The translations under genes were made by a program, and so were the position numbers. Of a DNA stretch of 28,027 nt, positions 17,622-26,331 are shown piece by piece. Location of the stretch: positions 1-28,027 of the forward strand of contig CAKVON010000014.1 of NCBI GenBank assembly GCA_934792625.1. The letters run 5' to 3'. Origin of the DNA: an uncultured Atopobiaceae bacterium (lineage in GTDB: Bacteria; Actinomycetota; Coriobacteriia; Coriobacteriales; Atopobiaceae). The notes under the pieces were generated by a model. The model had not been told where the DNA came from. It searched no databases and saw only the letters and a program-made list of their open reading frames with translations. How positions within the stretch are numbered: the first letter of the stretch is position 1; each line of letters begins with the position of its first letter.

Positions 17622-19606
17622 GGGATGGATTCGCCCGCGTCGCCGCGCTCGCGCCCGCCGTGCGCGTGGCCGACGTCGACCACAACGTCGAGGCCTGCGC
17701 CGCCGCGGTGCGGGCCGTCACCGCTGCCGTGGGGGAGGCCGGCACGGGCGCCCAGGTGGTCGTCCTGCCCGAGCTGGCGATCACCGCCTACACCTGCGAG
17801 GACCTCTTCTGGCAGGACGCCTTGCTGGACGCTGCCGAGAAGGGCCTTTCCCGCCTGGCCGACCTCACGGCCGACCGCGACGCCCTGGTGCTCGTGGGCG
17901 TGCCGGTGCGCGTGGCCTCCAAGCTGTACAACTGCGCCGCCGCCCTGTGCCGAGGCGAGCTTCTGGGCCTGGTCCCCAAGCTCAACATCCCCACCTACAA
18001 CGAGTTCTACGAGGGCAGGCGCTTCTCGGCAGGCCCGCGCGAGGTCAGCCTGGTGCGCTTCGCCGGTCGCGACGACGTGACCTTCGGCGCCAACCAGCTG
18101 TTCGAGTGCGCCGACATGCCGGGCCTGGTCGTGGCGGCCGAGATCTGCGAGGACCTGTGGGTCCCCAACCCGCCGAGCACCGCGGCCGCGCTCGCGGGCG
18201 CCACGCTCGTGTGCAACCTGTCGGCCTCCGACGAGCTCGTGGGCAAGGCCGACTACCGTCGCGCCCTGGTGGGCTCCACCAGCGCACGCCTGCTGTGCGC
18301 CTACGCCTACGCGAGTGCCGGCTGGGGCGAGTCCACGCAGGACGTCGTCTACGGCGGCCACTGCCTGGTGGCCGAGAACGGTCGCGTGCTGGCCGAGTCC
18401 GCCCCCTTCGCCGACCCCGCCGCCAAGGAGGGCGCTGCCGAGAAGTACCCCTGGGCAGGCACCGTCTCGGTGGTCGACGTGGCGCTTCTCGCGGCCGACC
18501 GCCGTCGCATGTCGACCTTCGCCTGCGACCCGTCCGCAAAGGACTACGTGTTCTGCGACTTCGACCTTGACGTGCGCGAGACCCCGCTGGAGGGGCGCCG
18601 CGTCGACGCGCATCCCTTCGTCCCGTCCGACCAGGCTCGCCGCTCCGAGCGCTGCGAGTCGATCTTCTCGATCCAGGCGCACAGCCTGGCCAAGCGCCTG
18701 GCGCACACGCGCTCGGCGCGCGCGGTGATCGGCGTCTCGGGCGGCCTCGACTCCACGCTGGCGCTTCTCGTCTGCGCGCGTGCCTTCGACCTTCTGGGGC
18801 TGGACCGCTCCGGCATCCTGGCGATCACGATGCCGGGCTTCGGCACCACCGACCGCACCCACGGCAATGCCCGCGCCATGGCCGAGGCCCTCGGCTGCGA
18901 GCTTCGCGAGATCGGCATCGCCGCCGCGGTCCGCCAGCACTTCCGCGACATCGGGCACGACGAGTCCGACCACTCCGTCACCTACGAGAACGCCCAGGCG
19001 CGCGAGCGCACGCAGATCCTGATGGACGTCGCCAACCGCGAGGGCGGCCTGGTGGTGGGCACGGGCGACCTGTCCGAGCTGGCGCTGGGCTGGGCCACCT
19101 ACAACGCCGACCACATGAGCATGTACGGCGTCAACGCCGGCGTGCCCAAGACCCTCGTGCGCCACCTGGTGCGCTACGTGGCCGACGCCGCGCGCGAGCG
19201 CGGCGACGTTCGGCTGTCCGAGGTGCTTCTCGACGTGCTGGACACGCCGGTCTCGCCCGAGCTGCTGCCCGCGGAGGGCGACGGCACGATCAGCCAGCGC
19301 ACCGAGGACCTGGTGGGACCCTACGAGCTGCACGACTTCTTCCTGTACAACGTCTTGCGCTGCGGCTTCGCCCCGGCAAAGGTCTACCGCCTGGCGCTCG
19401 CGGCATTCGACGGCGCCTACGACGACCGGACGATCCTGGCGTGGCTCAGGAAGTTCTACTGGAGGTTCTTCTCGCAGCAGTTCAAGCGCAGCTGCCTGCC
19501 CGACGGCCCCAAGGTGGGCACCGTCGCGGTCAGCCCGCGCGGTGACCTGCGCATGCCCAGCGACGCGTGCGTCGCGGTGTGGCAGGCGCAGCTCGACGAG
19601 CTGTAG
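17618..19606 (+). CDS. nadE: Glutamine-dependent NAD+ synthetase
   Basis: NadE amidates nicotinate adenine dinucleotide to NAD+ using ammonia from glutamine. The 662-residue length fits the two-domain form. The N-terminal nitrilase-type glutaminase has the triad Glu 52 (PELAITAYT), Lys 121 (VPKLNIPTY) and Cys 177 (AEICEDLW). The C-terminal synthetase has the PP-loop VSGGLDSTLALL (374-379 core), MPGFGTTDRTHGNA, VVGTGDLSELALGWATYN and the late KRSCLPDGPKVGTVAVSPRGDLRMPSDA. The ATG at 17618 overlaps the previous stop (ATGA) with AGGGGAG upstream. It closes the long cluster that also contains the NAD(P)HX repair gene. Confidence 0.96.
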   Translation: MRDGFARVAALAPAVRVADVDHNVEACAAAVRAVTAAVGEAGTGAQVVVLPELAITAYTCEDLFWQDALLDAAEKGLSRLADLTADRDALVLVGVPVRVASKLYNCAAALCRGELLGLVPKLNIPTYNEFYEGRRFSAGPREVSLVRFAGRDDVTFGANQLFECADMPGLVVAAEICEDLWVPNPPSTAAALAGATLVCNLSASDELVGKADYRRALVGSTSARLLCAYAYASAGWGESTQDVVYGGHCLVAENGRVLAESAPFADPAAKEGAAEKYPWAGTVSVVDVALLAADRRRMSTFACDPSAKDYVFCDFDLDVRETPLEGRRVDAHPFVPSDQARRSERCESIFSIQAHSLAKRLAHTRSARAVIGVSGGLDSTLALLVCARAFDLLGLDRSGILAITMPGFGTTDRTHGNARAMAEALGCELREIGIAAAVRQHFRDIGHDESDHSVTYENAQARERTQILMDVANREGGLVVGTGDLSELALGWATYNADHMSMYGVNAGVPKTLVRHLVRYVADAARERGDVRLSEVLLDVLDTPVSPELLPAEGDGTISQRTEDLVGPYELHDFFLYNVLRCGFAPAKVYRLALAAFDGAYDDRTILAWLRKFYWRFFSQQFKRSCLPDGPKVGTVAVSPRGDLRMPSDACVAVWQAQLDEL

Positions 19607-19611
19607 GGCAA

Positions 19612-19626
19612 TCTGCAAAGAAGGGC
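19612..19626 (-). repeat. Recurrent element, reverse half-site after nadE
   Basis: TCTGCAAAGAAGGGC, five bases after the nadE stop, matches the right half of the full palindrome at 24582-24603 (TCTGCAGAGAAGGGC) at 14 of 15 bases. Confidence 0.45.
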
Positions 19627-19673
19627 GTCGCGGGCCCGTTGCCGCTCGCCGTACCTCGCTGGGCGCACACCAG

Positions 19674-19705
19674 AAAATCTAAGCGGCAATTAGTGAGATT
19701 TTTTT
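19674..19705. promoter_or_regulatory. AT-rich dyad with T7 run upstream of the groES promoter
   Basis: Arms AAAATCT (19674-19680) and AGATTTT (19696-19702) are perfect complements. A second dyad, CTAA-N7-TTAG (19679-19693), overlaps the inner part. A run of seven T ends at 19705, eight bases before the -35 box. It could be a weak terminator for nadE, an operator for the chaperonin operon, or both. Confidence 0.5.
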
Positions 19706-19713
19706 CCATCCCG

Positions 19714-19742
19714 TTGTTATATCGGCGTGGGCTGGGTACTAT
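19714..19742 (+). promoter_or_regulatory. sigma70-type promoter of groES-groEL
   Basis: -35 TTGTTA (19714-19719), 17-bp spacer, -10 TACTAT (19737-19742). This is the best promoter match in the window and predicts a leader of about 87 nt. No CIRCE (TTAGCACTC-N9-GAGTGCTAA) or HAIR element is present around it. Confidence 0.75.
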
Positions 19743-19800
19743 TCTTTGCGGTTGGAACCTGGGCGACCCGCACGCGCATGTGCCGGCGTCGCCAAGCAAC

Positions 19801-19815
19801 GCGCCCGCCGGGCGC
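19801..19815 (+). other. Leader hairpin just before the groES ribosome-binding site
   Basis: GCGCCC and GGGCGC pair around a 3-nt loop, four bases before AAAGGAGGT. A larger, imperfect GGCGAC/GTCGCC hairpin lies upstream in the same leader. The structure could shield translation in a temperature-dependent manner, but this is only inference. Confidence 0.3.
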
Positions 19816-19835
19816 AATAAAGGAGGTACTTGGAA

Positions 19836-20126
19836 ATGACTCTCAAGCCACTGGGTGACCGCATCCTCGTCAAGCCCGCCCCCAAGGAGGAGAAGACCTC
19901 CTCCGGCCTGTACATCTCCAGCGGTGCGCAGGAGAAGCCCCAGAAGGGCGAGGTCGTCGCCGTGGGCGCCGGCAAGCTCAACGACAAGGGCGAGCGCCTG
20001 CCCATCGACGTCAAGGTCGGCGACCAGGTCTTCTACGGCAAGTTCGGCGGCACCGAGGTCAAGGTCGAGGGCGAGGACTACCTGCTGCTCCGCGCCGACG
20101 ACATCTACGCCGTCGTCGAGGAGTAG
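19836..20126 (+). CDS. groES: Co-chaperonin GroES (Hsp10)
   Basis: GroES is the lid of the GroEL folding chamber. The ATG at 19836 gives a 96-residue protein, MTLKPLGDRILVKPAPKEE, with the mobile-loop region EEKTSSGLYISSGAQEKPQKGEVVAVG and the C-terminal GGTEVKVEGEDYLLLRADDIYAVVEE, all standard. A TTG two codons upstream is in frame, but AAAGGAGGT at eight bases from the ATG decides for the latter. groEL follows after 69 bp, and a copy of the recurrent element abuts the groES stop codon. Confidence 0.98.
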   Translation: MTLKPLGDRILVKPAPKEEKTSSGLYISSGAQEKPQKGEVVAVGAGKLNDKGERLPIDVKVGDQVFYGKFGGTEVKVEGEDYLLLRADDIYAVVEE

Positions 20127-20139
20127 GCACTTCTCGGCA
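20126..20139 (+). repeat. Recurrent CACTTCTCGGCA element, copy abutting the groES stop
   Basis: GGCACTTCTCGGCA starts on the last base of the groES TAG, inside the groES-groEL gap. With the stop codon it is identical over 16 bases to 1001-1016. Confidence 0.6.
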
Positions 20140-20174
20140 GCAAACGCCGCGACCAAGCGTCGCATCTGAACTGA

Positions 20175-21833
<1,659 letters not shown>

Positions 21834-21869
21834 GCATAGCGCGTTCGCCTAGGCAAATCGCCTTTTGTT

Positions 21870-21907
21870 GGGGGTCCCGTGCCACGTGCGCGGGACCCCC
21901 TTCTTGT
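21870..21907 (+). terminator. Intrinsic terminator of groES-groEL
   Basis: GGGGGTCCCG (21870-21879) pairs with CGGGACCCCC (21891-21900), extended inward by a wobble and two G-C pairs, and is followed by TTCTTGT. Confidence 0.85.
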
Positions 21908-21928
21908 GCCACACGGGCGGGGTACAAT
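21901..21928 (+). promoter_or_regulatory. Candidate promoter of the Fe-S protein gene
   Basis: A good -10 TACAAT (21923-21928) has only a weak -35, TTCTTG (21901-21906, spacer 16 bp), which overlaps the groEL terminator tail. The predicted leader is about 30 nt. Confidence 0.5.
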
Positions 21929-21966
21929 AAACAGCTGTATGTGTGGGCCGACCCCAAGGAGGGCCT

Positions 21967-23457
21967 ATGTCGGAGAAGCGCGACCTTCTCGACGACATCA
22001 TCGATATCCAGAAGGATTGGACCGCGGTCAAGAACCCGCTGGGCAACCTCGCCGACGCGCTTGCCGCCGAGCCCGGTTCCGAGCCCGAGTGGGACCCGAG
22101 CCGCTACAAGTGGCGTCCCCGCGCCAGCACCACCTCGTGCATGAGCTGCCTCACGTCCGACCCGTCTGCTTGCATCCGCTGCGTCGACGTGTGCCCGGTG
22201 GGTGCCATCGAGGTCACGGGCAACTCGATCCACGTGTCCGACGCGTGCCGCAAGTGCGGCCTGTGCGTGGCCGCGTGCCCGGTCGAGGCGTTCAGCGACA
22301 TGCACCACTCCGCGCACCAGATGTACGACCAGATCGCCAAGGCGGCGGGGTCGTACAGGCACGCGTACGTCACCTGCACCCGCGCGTTGGGGCGCCTGCC
22401 CGAGGAGAACGAGGTCCTTCTCCCTTGCGTGGGCTGCGTGGCGACTGAGGTGTGGTTCTCGATCCTGTGCGACTTCCCCAACGTGAGCGTCTACCTGCCC
22501 ATGGGGATATGCGACCGTTGCCGCACCGTCACTGGCGAGGACACCTACGGCGAGGCCATCGGCCTGGCCGAGCAGCTGAGCGGCCGTGGCGTGGGACTGG
22601 TCGCCGACGAGTCCGAGCTCGACCACCAGAAGCTGCGCTCCGCCGAGCGTCGCGAGTTCGTGAGCAACATCGCAAGAGCGGGCGCCTCCGCCGCGTCGAT
22701 GGCCAACCCGCTTCTGGCGGGCGCCAAGTCCATCACCCAGCGACTGCAGGAGCATTCGCGCCAGATCAACTCGCTGCAAAACTCGCTCGAGAAGATGTGC
22801 GGCTCGCAGACAACCCAGCGCCGTAAGCGCGTCATCCCGCCCAAGCGCCAGCTGGTGATGGGCGCCCTGCAGAAGCACCCGACGCTGGCCGGCAACTTTG
22901 CCGTGAGCGCCCCCGCCTGCGACACGTCCCTGTGCAGCATGTGCGGCGACTGCGTCAAGGTGTGCCCGACCCGCGCGATCGACCTCGACAACCGCGGCCA
23001 CGTCACGGTCGAGGCCTCCTACTGCATCGGTTGTGGCGCCTGCGTGCGCGCGTGCGCGTCGAAGGCCCTGACGATGGAGCCCGCCGACCCCAAGACGCTC
23101 GTGGTTCCCGACACCGACGCCGAGGAGGCGCGTCGCGAGCTCGAGAAACAGCGCGCCGAGGTCGAGCGCCTGAAGAAGCAGGGCAAGCGCCAGCTGCAGC
23201 GTGGCCTGGACCTGCTGGACGAGGTCACCGCTGCCGCCGCGGGCGAGAAGCCCGGGCGCAAGGTCAAGAAGGCCTCCGCCAAGAAGACGTCGGGCAAGAA
23301 GCCCTCCTCCGCCAAGAAGCCGCCCGCCAAGGCCGCTTCGGCCAAGGCGACCTCCGCCAAGGCGGCGCCCGGCACCGCGCCCGCGAAGAAGACGACCAAG
23401 AAGAAGGCGGCCCGCGTGGTCGCGAAGCCCAAGAGGACGAGAAGCGCCAACGAGTAG
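21967..23457 (+). CDS. Ferredoxin-type [4Fe-4S] protein with a lysine/alanine-rich C-terminal tail
   Basis: The 496-residue protein starts at the ATG at 21967, with AAGGAGGG upstream. A first dicluster module uses Cys 69, 72, 76 and 94, 97, 100, 104 (IRCVDVCPVGAI; CRKCGLCVAACPVEAF), with additional Cys 58 and 61 just before it. A middle region contains CVGC and CDRC pairs, and a coiled-coil-like stretch follows (about 255-280). A second dicluster module lies at about 320-370 (CSMCGDCVKVCPTRAI; CIGCGACVRACASKAL). Then comes a charged helix (EEARRELEKQRAEVERLKKQ) and from about residue 425 a low-complexity tail of Lys/Ala/Ser/Pro repeats of the AKKxSxKK kind, as in histone H1. No signal peptide or membrane segment is seen. 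Electron transfer is likely from the clusters; the tail suggests nucleic-acid or other polyanion binding. I do not recognise a named family. Confidence 0.85.
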   Translation: MSEKRDLLDDIIDIQKDWTAVKNPLGNLADALAAEPGSEPEWDPSRYKWRPRASTTSCMSCLTSDPSACIRCVDVCPVGAIEVTGNSIHVSDACRKCGLCVAACPVEAFSDMHHSAHQMYDQIAKAAGSYRHAYVTCTRALGRLPEENEVLLPCVGCVATEVWFSILCDFPNVSVYLPMGICDRCRTVTGEDTYGEAIGLAEQLSGRGVGLVADESELDHQKLRSAERREFVSNIARAGASAASMANPLLAGAKSITQRLQEHSRQINSLQNSLEKMCGSQTTQRRKRVIPPKRQLVMGALQKHPTLAGNFAVSAPACDTSLCSMCGDCVKVCPTRAIDLDNRGHVTVEASYCIGCGACVRACASKALTMEPADPKTLVVPDTDAEEARRELEKQRAEVERLKKQGKRQLQRGLDLLDEVTAAAAGEKPGRKVKKASAKKTSGKKPSSAKKPPAKAASAKATSAKAAPGTAPAKKTTKKKAARVVAKPKRTRSANE

Positions 23458-23460
23458 CGG

Positions 23461-23475
23461 TCCTTCTCGACAGCA
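23461..23475 (+). repeat. Recurrent CTTCTCG element, degenerate copy between the Fe-S gene and ychF
   Basis: TCCTTCTCGACAGCA lies three bases after the Fe-S gene stop and 15 bp before the ychF start. It shares CTTCTCG and a downstream GCA with the other copies. Confidence 0.35.
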
Positions 23476-23490
23476 CAGAGAGGTGAGAAA

Positions 23491-24567
23491 GTGTCTCTTT
23501 CCATCGGAATCGTCGGCCTGCCCAACGTCGGCAAGTCCACCCTGTTCACGGCGCTGACGCGCAAGGGCGGCCTGGCGGCCAACTACCCGTTTGCCACGAT
23601 CGACCCCAACATCGGCATCGTCGACGTGCCCGACGAGCGCCTGCAGAAGCTGGCCGACATCGTCCACCCGGGCCGCATCGTGCCCGCCGCGGTCGAGTTC
23701 GTCGACATCGCCGGCCTGGTCAAAGGCGCCAACGCGGGCGAGGGCCTGGGCAACCAGTTCTTGGCCAACATCCGCGAGACCGACGCCATCTGCGAGGTCG
23801 TCCGCTTCTTCAAGGACCCCAACGTCATGCGTGAGGTCGGCCGCACCGCCGACTTCGTCGACCCCGCCGGCGACGTCGAGGTCATCAACACCGAGCTGAT
23901 CCTGGCCGACCTGGGCACCCTCGAGAAGAGCCTGCCCAAGCTCGAGAAGGAGGCCAAGCGCGACAAGGAGCTGGCCCCGCGCGTTGCCGTCGCCAGGCGC
24001 CTGCAGGAGTGGCTGAACGAGGGCAACCGTGCCATCACCATGGAGATGACCCCCGAGGAGCGTGACGCCGCGCACGACCTGTTCCTGCTGACCATGAAGC
24101 CGATCCTGTACGTCGCCAACGTCGACGAGGGCATGCTCTCCGAGGACCTTGGCCTGATCGACGGCCAGCGTCCCATCCCGGTGTGCGCCGAGGTCGAGGC
24201 CGAGCTCGCCGACCTGGACCCCGAGGAGGCCGCCGAGTACCTGGAGTCCCTGGGCCTGGAGCACAGCGGCCTGGAGACGCTCGCCCAGGCGGCGTACTCG
24301 CTGCTGGGCCTGCAGAGCTACTTCACCGCCGGCGAGATGGAGGTCAAGGCCTGGACCATCCCGGTGGGCGCCAAGGCCCCCCAGGCCGCGGGCGTCATCC
24401 ACTCCGACTTCGAGCGTGGCTTCATCAAGGCCGAGGTCGCCAGCTACGAGGACTACGTCGAGCTCGGCGGCGAGGCCGGCTGCAAGGCAGCGGGTCGCCT
24501 GCGCATGGAGGGCAAGGACTACGTCGTGGCCGACGGCGACGTCATGCACTTCCGCTTCAACGTGTAG
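23491..24567 (+). CDS. ychF: Redox-regulated ATPase YchF (OLA1 family)
   Basis: YchF is an Obg-family P-loop ATPase that associates with ribosomes. The 358-residue protein opens IGIVGLPNVGKSTLFTALTR (Walker A), then FATIDPNIGIVDVPDERL, the switch II VDIAGLVKGANAGEGLGN, and LYVANVDE in place of the GTPase NKxD, which explains ATP preference. The TGS domain at the C-terminus runs from about 280 (LGLQSYFTAGEMEVKAWTIP to the closing GDVMHFRFNV). The start is a GTG with AGAGAGGTGAG just upstream. It follows the Fe-S gene by 33 bp and is probably cotranscribed with it. Confidence 0.97.
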   Translation: MSLSIGIVGLPNVGKSTLFTALTRKGGLAANYPFATIDPNIGIVDVPDERLQKLADIVHPGRIVPAAVEFVDIAGLVKGANAGEGLGNQFLANIRETDAICEVVRFFKDPNVMREVGRTADFVDPAGDVEVINTELILADLGTLEKSLPKLEKEAKRDKELAPRVAVARRLQEWLNEGNRAITMEMTPEERDAAHDLFLLTMKPILYVANVDEGMLSEDLGLIDGQRPIPVCAEVEAELADLDPEEAAEYLESLGLEHSGLETLAQAAYSLLGLQSYFTAGEMEVKAWTIPVGAKAPQAAGVIHSDFERGFIKAEVASYEDYVELGGEAGCKAAGRLRMEGKDYVVADGDVMHFRFNV

Positions 24568-24581
24568 GCTTCGTCCCCCAC

Positions 24582-24603
24582 GCACTTCTCTGCAGAGAAG
24601 GGC
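24582..24603. repeat. Full palindromic copy of the recurrent element after ychF
   Basis: A perfect 16-bp palindrome CTTCTCTGCAGAGAAG (24585-24600) extends to 22 bp with one mismatched pair. The left half is CGCACTTCTCTGCA, i.e. the half-site seen elsewhere. It lies immediately before the ychF terminator stem, sharing its first G. Confidence 0.65.
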
Positions 24604-24646
24604 CGCTCCTCGCGACGGTATGCGAGGAGCGGCCCTGTTTCGTTCG
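24600..24646 (+). terminator. Intrinsic terminator between convergent ychF and LCP genes
   Basis: A perfect 14-bp stem GGGCCGCTCCTCGC (24600-24613) / GCGAGGAGCGGCCC (24622-24635) with an 8-nt loop is followed by TGTTTCGTT. On the minus strand the stem is followed by TTCTCT, so it may serve both genes. Confidence 0.85.
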
Positions 24647-24662
24647 TATGCGCCCGCATACG
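24645..24662. other. Second hairpin in the convergent region
   Basis: CGTATGC (24645-24651) and GCATACG (24656-24662) form a perfect 7-bp stem with a GCCC loop, 18 bp beyond the stop of the minus-strand LCP gene. No T-run follows on either strand; it may add to 3'-end formation of the LCP mRNA. Confidence 0.4.
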
Positions 24663-24680
24663 CGGGTGGGGGCGTCGCGG

Positions 24681-26114
24681 CTAGGACTGGTCGGTTCCCA
24701 GGATCAGGACGACGTCGGCGTCGGTGGAGTACTGCCCGTCGTTGGCCTTGACGGTGAGGTTGCCGCCGAGCGCCTGGTTGACGGCTTGGGCCTGCGCCTT
24801 GTGCGAGTCGCCGTTGTAGACGACAACGGTGTGGTCGTAGATGCTGTTGGCCGTGGAGGCGGTGCACTCGAAGCCCCTGGAGTTCAGGCTCGCCGAGATG
24901 CGGCCGGCCAAACCGTTGACGTTTGCCGCGTTGAGGACCAGCACGGTGCCTGAGTAGTCGGTCGCGGTGGTCGTAGCGGACGTCGTGGAGCTGCCGTCAC
25001 CGTTGTTGATCGAGCCGACGGAGCCAGCGACGCCACGGGTGGTGTCCTCGTCCTCGGACTCGTAGGGGGAGAGGCCCTTGTCGACGCGCTGCATCATCTT
25101 CTGCCAGGCGTCCTTGTCGCAAATCTCGTACCAGGTCGAGTTGACGTACTCGGAGTTGGTGGGCTCCATGCCCGAGTAGATGTCCTTGGTGGTGTCGATC
25201 CCGCGGAATTGGGTCGCCAGCGTCAGAATCGAGGTCGCGTCGAGGTCGGTGGTGACGGAGTCGGCGAGCTTGGACACCATGGTCGCCATCGAGGCGGGGT
25301 CGAGCGTCAGGATCTTCTTGGCGATGGCCGAGATGACCATGCGCTGGTTGGCGGCGCGGTAGCGGTCGCCGTCGCCGTAGGCGTCGTAGGCGTGGCGGGC
25401 GCGGCACAGCACGAGGGCCTGGTCGCCGTTGAGGGTCTGCTTGCCCTTCTCGATCACCTTGCCCGTACCCGTGGAATCGTCGACCTTGACGGGGACGTCG
25501 ACCTCGACGCCGCCGATGGCGTCGACGATCTTGACGAAGTTGTCGAAGTCGAGCTCGGCGTAGTGCGAGATGGGCACGCCGGCGAACTCGGAAATTGTCT
25601 TGACGGTGTAACTGGGGCCGCCGACCGAGTACGCGGCGTTGATCTTCTGCTGCCCGTACTCGCCAAGGTCGACCAGGGTGTCACGGTGGATCGAGACGAG
25701 CGTCACGTGCTTGGCCTTGGGGTCGACGCGCACGAGCATGATTGAGTCGGTGCGGTAGGCGCTCTCGTCCGCGCCATACTCGGAGCTGTTGACGCGGTCC
25801 TGGTCCTTGTCGACGCCCAGCAGCAGCATGTAGAACGGCTGGCCGGCCTCGACCTGCGTGAGCGACCCGCGCAGCGAGTCGTCGATGCCGGAGGCGAGCT
25901 TGGCGTTGATGCTGTTGATATAGGCGAACGCGGCGCCGCCCAGGCAGATCAAGGTGATAAGGACGACCGCGACCGCGACGCGCAGGGTGTGCGTGCGCTT
26001 TCGCTTCTTGCGGCTGTCGACGTAGCGGTCGATCGCCCCGTCTGCGCGAGAGATGGCGTCGGTAATGGCGTTGCCGGTGTCGTCCTTGCTTGCGCGGAGT
26101 TTTTTGTGAGCCAC
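24681..26114 (-). CDS. LytR-CpsA-Psr (LCP) family cell-wall protein with LytR_C domain
   Basis: LCP proteins attach teichoic-acid-like or other glycopolymers to peptidoglycan on the outer face of the membrane. The 477-residue protein has a basic cytoplasmic N-terminus (RKKRKR), one membrane helix at about 44-66, then the LCP domain from about 95: FYMLLLGVDKD, the arginine-rich pyrophosphate-binding YRTDSIMLVRV and SIHRDTLVDLG, QKINAAYSVGG, and CRARHAYDAYGDGDRYRAANQR. A Ser/Thr-rich linker (about 365-390) leads to a LytR_C domain (TVLVLNAANVNGLAGRISAS to the final ADVVLILGT). The GTG start has GAAGGG eight bases upstream and an in-frame TAA two codons before it, so no longer protein is possible. 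It is divergent from guaA and convergent with ychF. Confidence 0.93.
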   Translation of the reverse strand: MAHKKLRASKDDTGNAITDAISRADGAIDRYVDSRKKRKRTHTLRVAVAVVLITLICLGGAAFAYINSINAKLASGIDDSLRGSLTQVEAGQPFYMLLLGVDKDQDRVNSSEYGADESAYRTDSIMLVRVDPKAKHVTLVSIHRDTLVDLGEYGQQKINAAYSVGGPSYTVKTISEFAGVPISHYAELDFDNFVKIVDAIGGVEVDVPVKVDDSTGTGKVIEKGKQTLNGDQALVLCRARHAYDAYGDGDRYRAANQRMVISAIAKKILTLDPASMATMVSKLADSVTTDLDATSILTLATQFRGIDTTKDIYSGMEPTNSEYVNSTWYEICDKDAWQKMMQRVDKGLSPYESEDEDTTRGVAGSVGSINNGDGSSTTSATTTATDYSGTVLVLNAANVNGLAGRISASLNSRGFECTASTANSIYDHTVVVYNGDSHKAQAQAVNQALGGNLTVKANDGQYSTDADVVLILGTDQS

Positions 26115-26133
26115 GCGTTAGACCCTTCGTTGT

Positions 26134-26160
26134 GCGGGGGGCGTGCATAAAGGCCCCCGC
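26134..26160 (-). other. GC-rich hairpin in the LCP leader
   Basis: GCGGGGG (26134-26140) pairs with CCCCCGC (26154-26160) around a 13-nt loop, just upstream of the LCP ribosome-binding site. No T-run follows on either strand. It could influence LCP translation or be incidental. Confidence 0.3.
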
Positions 26161-26331
26161 GATTGCAGGTTTACCCTCTAATGCTAGCCAAGGCTCAAGA
26201 TTTCCTGCGTTACTCGAGAGGAATAACGTCGTACCGCCATATACCTGTGCCGCGCGTTATATCATGTGCAACCAGAAATAAAACGGGTGTCGCGGCCAAC
26301 ACGCGTCCCCCGTCGTCAAGCGGAGGTATCA
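26161..26331. promoter_or_regulatory. Divergent LCP/guaA upstream region
   Basis: This is a locally AT-richer stretch, as expected of promoters. On the guaA strand, -10-like boxes TATACC (26240-26245) and TATATC (26258-26263) are present but without a convincing -35. A CGTTA-N11-TAACG inverted repeat (26208-26228) could be an operator. I see no purine riboswitch core. Confidence 0.35.

Noticed and set aside
19607..19835. CIRCE or HAIR heat-shock operator upstream of groES
   Set aside because: Neither TTAGCACTC-N9-GAGTGCTAA nor CTTGAGT-N7-ACTCAAG is present; TTAGTGAG at 19690 is only a superficial likeness.
23263..23457. Separate small basic protein encoded by the Lys-rich end of the Fe-S gene
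   Set aside because: The frame is continuous with the upstream Fe-S domains and has no internal start with a ribosome-binding site.
26161..26331. Purine riboswitch controlling guaA
   Set aside because: The conserved purine-aptamer junction cannot be found, and the leader from the likely start is too short.
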